Below, piece by piece: positions 11,701 to 24,425 of a stretch of 64,000 nt of DNA; positions within the stretch are counted from its first letter, which is position 1, and each line of letters starts with the position of its first letter. Origin of the DNA: Parelaphostrongylus tenuis (taxonomy: Eukaryota > Nematoda > Chromadorea > Rhabditida > Metastrongylidae); NCBI GenBank assembly GCA_019055375.1, contig JAHQIW010007207.1, forward strand, positions 39,908 through 103,907, read 5' to 3'. The translations under genes and the position numbers were made by a program. The notes below the pieces were generated by a model that saw only the letters and a program-made list of their open reading frames with translations, ran no database searches and was not told the origin of the DNA.

Positions 11701-14674
11701 CTAATAAACTAAAACCTACACTTGCATAACAAGTCTCATAAATATTAAACGCCATAAGGTTTTATTTGCGGGTGTTTAGAAAAAACTACCTACCAGCATT
11801 CTGCTATATATCCTCTCCACTATTTATCGTCTCACTCGTAGCTAAATGCTCGACGTTATTTCTGAATATCAAATTATGATGTGCAGCGTGAGTCAGTTCC
11901 AGATGGGATCACGTAAGCTGGAAACCAGTTCGGTATTTTCGCCCGGAAACCTATCCTAAAAATAAGCCACTGCTAGCTGTTTTTCTAAAGAAATCAAAAG
12001 TAGTAAAATGGTAATCTTCCTTCTTTTCCGCAACTGAAAATGCAAACGCCTTGACATAGGTTCTCGATAAATCCGTTTGAGTTAGCAACACATCAATTGG
12101 GTGGAAAATTCGTTGTCTTATGCCCATGTGATGGATTTCGTGAGGTGTTCGGATAAGTGAATACTACTAAGTCAAATTCTTGAAATCCGTTGTTACTCCA
12201 ACTTCTCTCGACGTGTTTTTGATATTGTTCTATTTACTGATTCATAACCGTTAAAAGTTTCAATATTCGCCTTTATATGAGGGATTTCTTTCTTCTGTTA
12301 TCCACCTTCGTTCATACCGTTTTTTTTACCAGGAGTGTGTTCTTACATAATTACCACTAATCTCCCAACTGTATTTTTAACACGGCCAGTAGCTTTGAGA
12401 TCACATGCACCGTTATAGCTGTACTTATTCTATTCTACAAAGGTTCTCACTAGTGCCCATGTAGTTTGCGAAGAGTCAATTTTCGCATTTCGCAGTAGTC
12501 ACATTCTTCGTCAGCTTTATCCTCTTAGATTTTCATCATCTCAGCAATTGTTTTTTGAGTAGTGATGTTGTCGTAGAGGCAATAAACAAGCACTATTCAT
12601 CAGCTATAAGCTGACTGCATGTTAGAAAAATGATACGGGTCCGTCCTTTCCAGATTTTTTACCAAAGATTAAACTAAAGTTACTTAAGCCTTCAGTCTTT
12701 CAGGGATTTTAAATCTCTCTCTGAAGACTTTAGATTGACGCTATCTTAGAGAATTCATTTATGCATATGAGTACATCAATTAATGTTGCGCCTGCTAGCA
12801 TATGAAGTAAGTAACATGAATCTGTGCAGTTAAAACGTTAGAAATGCATTAATGTGGCTTTTCCTCTTTCTGGAATATTGCAACCAGCCATGTATGACTT
12901 TTAGCTTCTACGAAGTTATGATTTTATCGACTGCAAGCCAGCTAACTACACTTGTCGTGGGCTATAAGTCGTTTATTTGTCGTCGCCAATTCGTAGTGAC
13001 ATGTCGTCCCATCAGACATCAACAAAACTCCAAACCTTTACCTACTTACGCACCTCAATTTGTGGAAAGTCGCTTTTCCTTTTTCAATTGGGCAAAATAT
13101 ATTTAAAATTCATGTGCTTATGAAGGCGGAGCAGTTAGAGATGTTGTGCAACACATAAGTAATCTTTGATTCGATAGCGAACATTGAGCTGATCAAGTCT
13201 CACGTTACTTCGAGTTCGACACACCTATAGCATACTTATTTCTATGGCGAAAAGCGCTCACTTCATGTACGCCAAATCCCCGAAATCTCCACATAGGTCA
13301 AACATGGATTCAGCCATTCCTGCGACCTTATGAACGAAGTCGAACTCATGACACATCGCCGTGAAAGAGGTCAATGCTGTGCGCTCCATCTTTCGCGGTT
13401 TTGATGAGAAAGTAGAAAAAGTTAAATCTAATCTAGTTTTTTCATGGTCTCACTAAACGGAAATTTTCTCAAGTTTTACAACTGAAATTAAGAACCCTGG
13501 CATACCAACCCTGGGTAAGCCTTTAAACATTCATAGAATTCAGATTGAAATTAAAAGTTTACAGCGAACGGCCGCTAGAATTACTTTTACTTTTCCCTTG
13601 AAGAGGTTAGAAAATTCTTGTAACACGCGACCCAGTACGTTGCTACCACAATCCTTCCATCCCTTCATGGTACCGGTCTTCATATAACGTGGCTGGCCTT
13701 AGCAAATCCTTTATTCTTTTTGTTGCCATGCAACATTCGTCCATGGAGGTAGTACGTTCGGGCGTGGTTAGCAATGAGTTTCGAAATCTGAGAAATGATT
13801 TCAACTCTGAATTGAGGATTTTTGTTAAGGTCCATTTTCTCGGTTTTCATTCCATTGTTATCTTCATCTTTGTTTAATCTTCTAATGGTCGAACAACTGG
13901 AATCAATTTGAAATGTATACAACAATTTAAGAACTCCTTAGCTTGTCCCCAAGATTATGAAATCTTTATATATGTATATATATTTGTATGTGCGCGAGTA
14001 TATATGAATATATACGTGTATATATAGATATATAAAGCGGGTCATGTAAACAATATGAAAAACTGATAGTCGCATGTAGTGCCATGTTAGAGGTGCGCTT
14101 CAACACATCTGTGACTACTTCCATCTCCGGCATCTTGGGCAAATCAAACTCGCCACCTTTCGTTGTTGATAAATTAGACCATTGGTAAGGCAGGGAACAT
14201 TGATATGTCTTTTGGAGATTACTGCTGTTGATTATGATCTACAAGAGGCAAAAACCTAGTCTTTCAAAAAGTGGATCAATATTCTTAAGAAAATCAAATC
14301 TTTCTATTTAGCTTGCTCATGTAATTCAAATACCGTTGTGATGATGTAAGTACAGTAACTTACCGAACGATGGTCATCCATAGCTGAAGTGATGGATGGA
14401 ATCGTCTTATTTCAGCTCGATTGACAGTTTTTTTTACAGTTTTTAAGCAAACACTTGATTCGCATCCACTCAATTGACAATCAAGATTTTTTAATTTCGT
14501 GACTCAGCCAATATCGCTTCCTTTTTGATGTAATTCCTGACTGCTTTGATTGATTTCACTAATCAGCTGATCCGATAAAAATATGACGAGGCTATATTGT
14601 GTTTAATGTGACGTTCCACTCATCTCCCCATTCGAAGTTGATATGGAGGAAATTTGCTACTGTAACTGTATTTC
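11701..14674. other. globin intron 1, no feature recognised
   Basis: Scattered frames (12852-13106 +, 13680-13925 -) show no known domain. A TA-rich alternating stretch lies at about 13962-14035. Confidence 0.4.
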
Positions 14675-14945
14675 GGGGGCGCCTTGACTGAGTGGTTGTG
14701 ATGCTCGTCGGGAGCGCGCGTGGAGCCCAGTCTCCACCTCCAACTCACTCCGGCGGTCAACAGCAGCGCCCTATGGAACTTCACAGCAGGGCTATTCTTT
14801 AGGTTGGAAGGAGACGTGTCTCTAGTACTCTACACTTTCAAAAAGTAGACAAAAACGAATTGAATGTTAGAAGCTTTGTGATCCACTGAGTGAAAAAAAA
14901 AGCACTGTGAAGACGAATGAAGAAGAAGAAGGCTAATAAAGTGTC
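14675..14945 (+). repeat. SINE family 1 copy a
   Basis: Head GGGGGCGCCTTGACTGAGTGG resembles the 5' end of a Leu/Ser tRNA (A box). The body shares with copies at 15336, 39690 and 61865 the words GGCGGTCAACAGCAGCGCCC and ATTGAATGTTAGAAG, and a 3' tail with AATAAAGTGT. It is a tRNA-derived, non-autonomous retroelement; presumably mobilised by an RTE LINE, though no shared 3' end was proven. Confidence 0.75.
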
Positions 14946-15335
14946 AAAGTAACAGTACCGTAAGAGAATATAAAACAATCGCCTAAAGAAATTTCGCATC
15001 CGGTTGATCAAGGTCCAACAAATACTCTGTTTATACTCGTCCTTAATGGCACCAATGAAATGATAAATTTTTGGCCAATGTTCCAGCTAACCTTAATAAT
15101 CAAACGTTATAAATTTGTAAAGAAAAATGCTTATAGAGAGTCATGCGACGTTAGAGTTAGTTAGACTTGTCAGTCAGCTAAACACCTACTTACTGCACTT
15201 TTCATTCCTAATCATTAATCTCAAGCATTTCCCTCTCTAGATTACTTCTCGGTAAATTCACAGAGCAATCATCATGGCTTCAGTTTCCTAGATTCTTATT
15301 GCCCCTTTTTATTTTCTAGAAGTCATAACAAATTC

Positions 15336-15606
15336 GGGACGCCGTGGCCGAGTGGTGGTTGAGATAGTCATCGCAATGCGCGTGTAGCCGTGCTCCACCC
15401 GTCCCCCCTCCTCCACCTCTCTCCTGCAGTCAACAACAACGTCCTATGGAACGCCTCAGCAAGGCTGTCCTCGAGATTGCAAGGAGACTCGCTCAGCCAG
15501 TATTCTACAGATGAAGACGAAAAAACGGAGTGAATGCTAGAAGTACTGGGATTCGCAGAGTGAAAAAAATGTGAAGACGGATCAAATAAAGTGCTAGTAA
15601 AGTGTA
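15336..15606 (+). repeat. SINE family 1 copy b
   Basis: Best preserved head: GGGACGCCGTGGCCGAGTGG, where TGGCCGAGTGG is a near-consensus class II tRNA A box. The body and the tail ATAAAGTGCTAGTAAAGTGT match copy a. It lies only about 390 bases from copy a in the same orientation. Confidence 0.8.
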
Positions 15607-16966
15607 TTACAAATCCTCAGCAAATGGGTGGAAATTTAACGATATTGATCATTAACGAAAATATTTTGCTGTATTAATATTCTGTTTGTGGTCTGGGATA
15701 ATGTTAATTATGAGACACAAGAAGCGTATTTTTAAGAGAGACCTTCAGGACTGCGCACAACAACGCGGTTCGATCGGACACCCGGCCAACCAATTTTACC
15801 ATCCCTGTGATGTCGTGATATTGCTTGCAAAGTCGTTCAAGAAGAACTTTCTACGACTTTTAAATGCTGGTTTAATCCTAAGTTGAAGTGTTGTAGGCGT
15901 TTTGACATAGCTTCCCTCATGAAGAACATCTCGTTAGAAGCCATACATGGCAACAGCAGCAGCTGAATTGACATGCAATCGAAGATCTTCCTTAATCACG
16001 GCAGATGTAAGGAAACAAATCGAATGAGGATTCCGGAATCTGCACAATATACGATGTCTTTTCAAGCAAAAGTTCCTGTTAGGTACCATTCATGGCGTTG
16101 ATTAGTGTATTTTGTCAGCTTGTATAAATCTACTTGCGACTAACCATTAATGAAGGCATGAGAATTTTATCTAGCTTAGAATTATTACTAATGGGCTAAT
16201 TGATTCAAATTAATGCTACTGGCACACGTGTACTCAAGGGAAAAAAGGAAGTATTGCGTGACTGAGAAAATATATCTTCCCCATAACAGATGAGTTCAAA
16301 TTCTTCTCAGCTAAATACAATTTCTAAATTATACCAAGCATTATTGTTTACTGTTATATTAGCTCCCAAAAATTCTAAAATTTTATTCATTACAGAAAAT
16401 TCTTTTGCATCGAAAATTTTCTTGGATGTGACCCTTTCTTAGTAACACTAGATTTCTTGTTTCATCAGGAACAATTTTTTTAAATGAAAAAAAAAGATGA
16501 GTGTCTTCCTTATCAGCAAGAAAACACCTCTGAAAATTGTATCGAGAATTTCTGATATAGACTTTCAAAATTTTTATCACTTCGTTGTAACAGTATTGCG
16601 ATTTTTTATCGCACAATTTTAGTGCAGATGGTGTTTCTGTCGTGTTTCGAAACATTACAACTTTGAGTCCATAGATTGTTTTCCTAACATAAAGGCCTTC
16701 TTTATCTACAATTTTGATCTAATAAAAACGGTAGATGAAATGTAATTTTCTATAGAATTGTCAAAAAAGTAGATTATTTGCAATTTTTTCCTCCAATCTT
16801 ATGAAATCTCCATTGAAAATCATTTGCGAACAATACAAACACTTGTTTGAAAGAATCGTCCTGAGTCATACGGTGATGTGGTAAAATTCTTTTTCAGATT
16901 ATAATTATTCAAATCAAAACTAAAATCTCGTGTCTCATTTCACGTGTGCACTTTGTTGCAGATGGG
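15607..16966. other. globin intron 1, no feature recognised
   Basis: AT-rich; open frames at 15686-15886 (+) and 16383-16655 (-) are unrecognised. Confidence 0.4.
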
Positions 16967-17070
16967 GACATGTAGCGTAGTAGGTATAAATGTCCTGCAA
17001 TGCACATGAGACCACTGGTTCGATGACGGGCCCGGGAAGAAGCAAATCCTTCTTCCTAACCTTTTTCGGG
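16967..17070 (+). repeat. tRNA-headed repeat fragment
   Basis: GGGGACATGTAGCGTAGTAGG resembles a D arm and CCACTGGTTCGATGACGGGC contains a B box (GGTTCGATGAC). The anticodon region does not form a stem. Confidence 0.5.
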
Positions 17071-17421
17071 TAAAAAAATTATTAGCAGACTTATCTAAGA
17101 AAACAAAAACTTCGATTTTTATGATTTGGTAGGCCCTACAATATTATATCTAGGCCAAACATGCTTTCACTCAATTATATGATGCTACGAATGGAATCAA
17201 ACGCAGTGCACATTATCGGAGAATAATTAACACGGAGAATGCTCTAAAATTCTATTATCTACAGCCGAACAAAAACTAATAAAGTTCCTATTTGTTGACA
17301 ATGCGCATTAGAGCTATTCATTTGGCTTCGTTCACTTGAAAGACACAAAAATGGTCATGCCTTTTTGTACAAGATATTTTTGACGGGTTTAGGTGAGAAG
17401 AAGCGGCTAATCCTTTTTGGT

Positions 17422-17667
17422 CTATCTCTGCCGTACGGGCAGATTGCACTCATATGTAGTCCCCGCTGTTATGTCTACGTTTGGACACAGCACATATTTG
17501 TTGAAACCGGCAGCGAACCGCCTCCTCACACATTTCCCATTCTGTTCACCGTGGGTCCTGACTACTTCTTCGGATATTTTCTTCCTTGCATTTTTCGCAA
17601 GGTCTTCAAAGCATTTCATCCTAACGAACGCGATTAGTCTATTTGTAACGTCCTTTTTTTCTATCAA
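17422..17667 (-). other. unrecognised 81-codon frame
   Basis: The minus strand reads a charged, soluble sequence (for example LIAFVRMKCFEDLAKNARKK) with coding-like composition, while the longer + frame of 193 codons over the same bases is hydrophobic and looks like its shadow. The family is not recognised; it may be a transposon remnant. Confidence 0.25.
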
Positions 17668-18159
17668 AATGTATCAGTTACTTGGAAAACTATTGCGGCA
17701 TGCCGATGTTGGCAGCTTTAACTTAAATCTCAACAACTTTCTCCGGATTTCCGCTTATTTCCGTCCGAATTTTGTCCTCCTGCGTTTAACCACACACAGC
17801 AATTGGTATCGATTGATATATATATATATATTTTCAGTACTATTCTTTACATTGAAAACTAGAATGCAAAGATCTGTTCACTTTCTGAAGTCAATAAGGG
17901 AGGTGAGTATTTTAGGTGAATATTCGAGTTACAGATGTCTGTATAGTAAGAATGTAACATTTGTGATTGTATGTTTTTTGAAATTTTCTAAACAATGATT
18001 ATCTTCAAATACCTATTTCCGTCTCATGAGAAGAATTTTCGTGCGAGAATTTGAGATGATACTGAATTGCAAGAAATCTTATTTCAATCTGATTCTAATC
18101 CATAAATTGTGTCGTCGCTTTATAGCTTTTTTATACACATAGAATAGTAGAGTACTTAG

Positions 18160-18330
18160 TGGTGCAATGAGCAGAAGCAAGGTGCGCGTTCGACCCTCTT
18201 CGTGACACTTTCTTGCAGTTTACTGTTTATGCTTCATCACGGCTCTCTTTGAGATTGTAAGGAGAACTGACTAAACCAGCATTCTTCGTCATTCGTGAAG
18301 AGCAAGCTGTAATCGAAGCGCTGCTTTTCC
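18160..18330 (+). repeat. SINE family 1 copy, degraded
   Basis: GAGATTGTAAGGAGAACTGA and CCAGCATTCTTCG align with the body of copies a and b (GAGATTGCAAGGAGACTCGC, CCAGTATTCTACAG). Confidence 0.5.
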
Positions 18331-18874
18331 ACTATGCGCACCAATGTTCAAAAATAGTGTTTTTTATTCCTTTTAAACGTTTTAGAAATCATTCGATATC
18401 TCGAATTTTGAGAATGTAAACGGCGCATTTCATATTTGGAGTGGTTTTGTGTCATACTGTAGCAGTAAAAATAGAATTTCTTTACACTTTAGCCTTTTCG
18501 TTGTGCACAGGTTCTTTTTAAGGCTTGTAATAACCATTCGATATCACAAATCTCAACGATTACATGGTATTGAGAAAGACTGTTGAGTGCGTTGTTACAG
18601 CTACGAGTATAATGGATTCAGCACTCGGCGCGCACCTCTTGAGGGAAACGAATAGCAATTACAGGCAAAAACGAGTGTTCTTGAAGCAATATACAACCCT
18701 AAGCCTAATGCTGTCACGACGTCTAGACTTATAACATCGCTAAATAGTTTGTGAGCAGAAGTAAAGCTTCATTCTATGTCCTTTCTTAAACCTACGTTTG
18801 ACTTTTGGCACGCTATGTTTTTGCAAGTATTTATTGCTTTCTTTTCAGTAGTTGGTAAAGTATCACTTGTGTCA

Positions 18875-19240
18875 CCTGTTGTCCCGTTGATCGTCGAGTG
18901 ACGGAAGCGGGTACCAGCAACTTATCCATTTTACCCTATCGCGTGCAAGAGTAGCCCAATGGGTCCTCCTCACTCTAGGGATTCGCTGAGCATCATAACT
19001 TTCTTCTATCGCTTTCGTGAAGTAATCGGACCAGCGAGTCAGCAGTCTTCCTTTAGAGCGCTTGACGTCTCGAGGATTCCAGTCGGTAACGGCTCTCATC
19101 CATCGGTTTTCGTTAGAGCGCATCATGTGTCCGGCACACCTTATTTTTGATATCCTGGCGTGTAGAACGGTGTCTGTGATTTTCGATCGATGACGTAGAT
19201 CGGAACTTCGGAACCTCTCTCAGTTATAAATAAGAAAATT
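18875..19240 (-). pseudogene. RTE-type LINE C-terminal fragment
   Basis: The minus strand reads the C-terminal domain typical of nematode RTE elements: RCAGHMMRSNENRW, then TRWSDYFTKAIEESYDA and HWATLARDRVKWISCW. Upstream (19127-19225) continues as a shifted frame. Truncated at both ends. Confidence 0.8.
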
Positions 19241-19860
19241 CGATAAAAACTAGGAGACATTTGGAAGGAGGTTAAGGCGCAAAGGTTTAATGCCGTTTGT
19301 TGCGAATGTTCCGAAAGCGCGATAGCTTGATGCCAACGTTGCGAATTCCACCCACGTAGCGGAGCAAAAATGCGCGCCGAGTGCGAAACCCAACATTCTA
19401 ATGATTGTATAAACGCACTAATATGTCGTTTTTGAAAACCAAGCATATGATTGAAATCGTTGAGATTTGTGCTATTGGACGGTCATTGAAAGTGTGGGAG
19501 AAAGAACTGCATCTAGTGGGAAGTGCTCAAATTTGCATCACAATTTTATTTCTACCGCTGCAGCGCGCAAATATCTTTTTTGAAAAGCAAGCAAATCATT
19601 GAAATCCTTGAGATTCAAGCCATCGACTGTTTATTCAAAGGCGATGTCTTGATGTCATGTTGCGAAATTCGTCCACATATCGGTGCAAGGTGTAAAAGCC
19701 ATGTGTGAAATGCGATCTTAATTTCAGTGTTGCAACGCAATAATAGGTTAAAAGAAAAAATACTATTGTTTTCTTCTGACTGCTATTGTCGGCTTCGCTC
19801 ACAAACAATATTAGTCTAATAGTATGATAACATGTTTGGAGACTTTTATGAGGCCAACAT

Positions 19861-19923
19861 GGCACTCATACAGTACTTGACAAGCTCGTTTCGCCTTTCC
19901 ACTCTCATCAGTAGTGCGGTGCC
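19861..19923 (-). ncRNA. type I hammerhead ribozyme (family C)
   Basis: On the minus strand: outer stem I GGCAC/GTGCC, intact core CTGATGA and GAA, and a 5-bp loop-less stem III (ACGAGCUUGU) before a predicted GUC cleavage site. Stem II is weak. The inner stem I pairs with mismatches, so activity is doubtful. Confidence 0.6.
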
Positions 19924-20146
19924 CTTCGGTTTAGCCGATCCCAGGTTATTAGATTATTATTATTACTTTTGAAAGAGGTCTATAAAAGCAGTCGAATGAA
20001 GAGGTATGATTTACTTCAGCAGCCACGAACCGTTAGTGACTGTTAGTCACTACAGTGTGGAGGTTTGAATCTAATCTGCGGTGATTTGTAATTCGACGTT
20101 GATTCGTTTATTTGAAGGGGTATATCCCTTCTGAATTGAAGGGCAC

Positions 20147-20192
20147 CGTACTACTGATGAGCCTAAAAAGGCGAAGCAGGCCTGTTCAGTAT
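20147..20192 (+). ncRNA. type I hammerhead ribozyme (family C)
   Basis: Core CTGATGA, a perfect stem II GCCU-AAAA-AGGC, then GAA and a palindromic stem III GCAGGCCUGU (5 bp). Inner stem I GUACUA/CAGUAU pairs at 5 of 6 positions. The A15.1-U16.1 pair is replaced by G-U. It is in the sense orientation of the globin pre-mRNA. Confidence 0.7.
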
Positions 20193-20344
20193 TGTTTGAA
20201 TGGCATATTAGACCTCGTCAAAGTCTCAAAACATTATGTCATATCAGCAGACTATTATATTCTGCAAATTGTTAAATCGGTGTCAATATGTCTAAATGTA
20301 AGGTTTTATCGCCCTGCAAAGAATTGGTTGAACCGGAAGTCACC

Positions 20345-20387
20345 CTGCTACTGATGTGCCTTCAATGCCGAAACACATGGCTAGCAG
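20345..20387 (+). ncRNA. type I hammerhead ribozyme (family C), core mutated
   Basis: Stem I CUGCUA/UAGCAG pairs perfectly across the predicted GGC-type cleavage site at 20381/20382. The core reads CTGATGT (last A changed) and stem II is weak, so it is probably inactive. Confidence 0.55.
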
Positions 20388-20729
20388 TGTATTAGTGCCA
20401 TAAAAGACCTCATAACAGGCTTAAGACATGTCATCAAACTATTGAATTGGTCGGAATTTGTGCTATCGAATAATCACTGAATTTCTTAACGAAAATCGTT
20501 CCTCAGCAAGAATTGTCTAAATGTGTGATAAAGTATTATTTTTATTGTTACAGCGTAATATAAAGACTTTTCAAAAGATCAAATTAATCGCCCAAATTCT
20601 CAAAATTCAAGCTATAGAGCTGCTAAAATGTATTCAAAGAGTGAAAAATACGTTTTTTTCTGAATATGGGTGCGGATAGCGTGAAAGTACCGTCGAAACA
20701 ATACGCGTTTTCTTTGTGATCTTTGTGGA

Positions 20730-20818
20730 GCGAGGAGAAAAGACGAATGGTAGAAGTGCTGCGATCCGCATAGTAAAAATGTGATTATGGGTCGTATGGC
20801 ATGAGTAATAAATGAATG
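20730..20818 (+). repeat. SINE family 1, 3' tail
   Basis: ACGAATGGTAGAAGTGCTGC and GATCCGCATAGTAAAAATGTG match the 3' third of SINE copies a-c. Confidence 0.5.
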
Positions 20819-20909
20819 CTATATTGTGTGTTATAGAATATGTATAATTATTCTACATATTTTTACAATGGAAGCTGTAGAAGCTCTATAGATAAATAAA
20901 TAAATGTAT

Positions 20910-20910
20910 G

Positions 20911-20966
<56 letters not shown>
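20910..20966. repeat. (TA)n microsatellite
   Basis: An uninterrupted TA dinucleotide run of about 50 bases preceded by TATG repeats. The two facing open frames over it are artefacts of the repeat. Confidence 0.95.
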
Positions 20967-20968
<2 letters not shown>

Positions 20969-23660
20969 TATACATGTGTACATGAAAGTATATACATATG
21001 CATATACGTGTTATACATATGCATATATACATGTTTACGATTTTTTTTCCGTGTCTTGGCATATGTACACGCAAGTTTTGATTGATCTGCAAGTTTTTTT
21101 TTGAATAATGACGTGATTTTCCATCCAGTCTGCGTAAAAACGACTGTTCTCTGTTATGACGTGACAGTGACGTAAATGAGATCTAAAAAAAACTACGTAG
21201 AATAAATTATATTACAATCCACGACAATGACTACATTCTTGGGCGTTCTTAAATATTCATAATGACGAAGCGTTTGGCGTTGATGACTGTCCTAGAGATG
21301 GACTATGCATTCGAATCTATTCGCAGAGTCTTAGGAATTCATGAACACATATTTCTCTAAACAATGGCTTGCGGTGATATAAGAGCGCCTAAGATCGGCA
21401 TTTTATTGTTTCTATCTAATCTAGCACTATTCTGCTGACCTTATGGAGAAAAGGTGTTCTTTGCTAAAGTTCACTTCAAACCAAGAAACCTGTATATCTT
21501 AAAGACATCTTTGGCAAGCGCCATAAACGTTCCTCTTTTTGATCTCTAGCAATTGAATATTTCTGCTTACTACACCAAGCAGCTATGTACTGGTTATTTG
21601 CTTTATTATATGGAAGATTTTTTGAACTAGGGAAGGCTCCTAGTCAGATTTTGCTTTTGTTTCAAATGCAGCTTCTATCATGTGAAAGAAATTTATCGAA
21701 TGTAAGTAGTTTTCCACCTAAGCTTTTTTCCCACTTGGTAACAACGGTTAACAAGATTTCTTTCACGGAAAAGAAATAAACGCCATTGTTCCAACAAAAA
21801 CCACGTGATGTACATCACTTTTCTGAGATGTCGTTCTAGTTCGTAATTAAAAATGGACTTTTTAAACATGCCCTCAAGAGTTCGCGCTAAGAATGAATAA
21901 GTAACAGCTGAAGAGGGTGCACTTAGTTAGTTATTGACAGCGCCGGATGATCACGATTCAAATTTTCGCCTAATATAAAAAGCATGTAGCGCAGATGTTA
22001 GCGGTGCATTAGAACATGCAGGGTTGATTGCTTAATCTAAAAGCCCAATCAAATCAAGCCTTGCGTTTTTCAGAAGTTGCAACTTGACTTCGATACTTTT
22101 AATAGAACATAAAAATAATTACTTCGGTTGCTCCTGCATGTCAATGTACAGAAGAAGGGCAATATTCGATAACCTAACGATACTGCGAACTGGGTCATTG
22201 CATAAACCAATTAGCAATTGATCAGCGCCAAATATTTTACGCCTCATCCTGTAAATGAATTAGTAAACCAAGACATCATATTTTACGATGTTCAGAAACT
22301 TTCGTTACAGTTTTTATAAGCGTCAAAGAACTAGTTCGGAAACCGATTTCTCAAAAGCAAAACATATTGACTACGATTCCCACAAGCTTATGCTACTGAA
22401 CAATCTCATATTCACATTTTCTATAAGACCTGAGAACTTTTTTGATTATGACCTTAATCAAGCGTAAATTATAGCTTTTTTGAAGTAGCTATGTTATGAA
22501 TATGTTTTAACGTTCTGAATTATTTCTGAGCTGTTTCATAAATCTACATTGCAACTAATATTTTTGAAGATTTGAAACTTTTCTATGTTGACTTCTTGGC
22601 AAAGCACCTTTCTTAATATCAAGATTTTCATTGCGCCAACTGGTTCGCCCTTACTTAAATGTTCAGCGTTGTTATTCAGAATTATCAGATAGGAAGAGGC
22701 TGTGCCGTGGAATATCCTTCTATAATTATTCGTAGACCTTTTTGATATAAACTAAATCTGAACTCTCTAGAAGAAAATATGAGACTTTTGATTTACAGAG
22801 ATATTAACCCTTTCGACACCACAGTAGGAACTTCCCTGTCGCAGTCGACGTGCGATTTTTGTTAATTTATTAGGGTTTTTTCCTCCATCCTGGGAATGAT
22901 TCTAGGTTTGTTGTAATATTTTCATACTTCAAGACTTTCTTTACCCGTGTTTACCTTTTGGTGAAAATATGACTATTATGTATGGCAAAAAGCTCCCTCT
23001 CACTAAGCAACTATACTACTGTTGACATCATGTCAATTGTAATAATTTGTATAAACATTATTATAATGTAAATCGATGATTTTTTTACTTACTCTATACA
23101 AAACTCTAAAGTTATCATAATGACTAAAAATCAGAAAGCAATCAATGACTTGTCAAAAATGTTGCGCAGTGTATGCGGTGCCGGGTCATAGCTTACAAAA
23201 CGTAGACTCCTTTCGGGACCAAGGTTTTCTTTGCGCAGAGACTTTTACCCTAGAGTTTAAGTAAATACTCAATAGCTGAATCTTGACGATCACGATGCTT
23301 CACTTGATTTTTGAAAAAAGTTTTTTATTGCGCTGTAAAGGCAAAATTAGAATATATTTTCACATTTCTCTCAGCATCAGTCTTTGGATATTGTTCCAAT
23401 CAAAGTTTAGAGGTCACTTGGATTTTAAGCCAATAAGTAATTACTTTGAGTGCAAAACTCGACCTTTTCCGTTCTTACAGCGCGCTATAAAACGGAACTT
23501 CAAACTAAAATTCAAAGCAGTCAAGATTTTTTCCATTATATGATTTTTTAATCATCATTGAATATGTATGAAAAGCCAAGTACAGAGTCAGCTGTCCAAA
23601 CATTAGACGTCAGATGACGTCAAACAGATTTCTTCTTCTACATTATCCATAAGCGGTCGG
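20967..23660. other. globin intron 1, no gene recognised
   Basis: One tRNA-headed fragment at about 21985-22050 (GCATGTAGCGCAGATGTTAGC). Otherwise AT-rich sequence without domains. Confidence 0.4.
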
Positions 23661-23898
23661 TTGATTTTCTTTCCTACCTCTGCTTTTGATTTCGCCCTAA
23701 CACCATATCCGAATCATCCAGTAGGAAGACAGGCCAAGGATTCGTCGCCAAAACCCATTCCTTGGAAACGACATCATGAAGACTTGAAGAACCCCTTGCA
23801 AGGTTACGTCAGGAAGCCAAGGAATATCACATGCACAACCAGCAATATACCATTAGAATATGTGCTGGGGTTTGCCCATTTATTGAAGACGAACCATG
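23661..23898 (+). other. unrecognised frame ending at a good splice donor
   Basis: A Pro/Lys-rich open frame (for example PNHPVGRQAKDSSPKPIPWK) ends in CAT followed by GTAAGT. No matching acceptor was found at its start and its phase does not fit the globin model. It may be a repeat-derived frame. Confidence 0.2.
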
Positions 23899-23950
23899 TA
23901 AGTATTCAAATAAGTACCTAAGAAGTAAGATATGAAACGTTATTTTCCTT

Positions 23951-24052
23951 CCACCGTTGTTACTCCGCATTAAACGATACCAAAATCATGTTATCTCATG
24001 GTAAAAGCCATAATAAAAGACCAAAACGGCAAAAACTTTTTACACAACCTAT
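23951..24052 (-). mobile_element. mariner 5'-end fragment
   Basis: About 85% alignable by eye to 27276-27370, including TACTCCGCATTAAACGATAC, and ends with AACTTTTTACACAACCTA, a decayed inverse of the mariner terminal repeat at 11023. Confidence 0.55.
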
Positions 24053-24425
24053 TAAATTTCTCTTTCTGCTTCAGCTCACTGGAAGAGTATTTCAAAAATG
24101 AAATTTACTAATAGAACCGCTATTCTTTCAGCTGTCAAATGATTGCTAAAAATCACTGAGAAGTGAGTGCTCAACATGGATTTCGACGAAAATGCGCATG
24201 TACCATTATTGGTACACGTGGTCTCGAAATACTTAATGATTTTGTGACGAGTAAAGCTATAGGAATCAAAATCTAGTGCTGAACATTCGATCATTCACTC
24301 CTCTAACAATCTGACTGGTTACTCCAGGCAGTGTACTTCCTCATGTAATTGTTTTCCTTCAAAATGTGTTTATTCTTTTAGATATGCTAGACAAATAAAG
24401 AGTTCTGGTTTACTTTGGATTTATA

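Larger units (their letters stand above)
19800..20415. mobile_element. hammerhead element, family C, three ribozyme copies
   Basis: A minus-facing unit (ribozyme at 19861-19923) and two plus-facing units (20147 and 20345) share GACCTC, GGCACCG and the ribozyme core. The two + copies are head-to-tail with cores 197 bases apart, so a read-through RNA could release a ~200-nt unit. The inverted pair makes the cluster a foldback. It lies in globin intron 1. Confidence 0.7.

Noticed and set aside
17417..17998. The longest open frame of the window (193 codons, +)
   Set aside because: Hydrophobic, low-information translation, and the opposite strand over part of it has a more coding-like composition. 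No domain and no splice context.
20886..21104. Two Tyr/Ile repeat frames
   Set aside because: Artefacts of a TA microsatellite.
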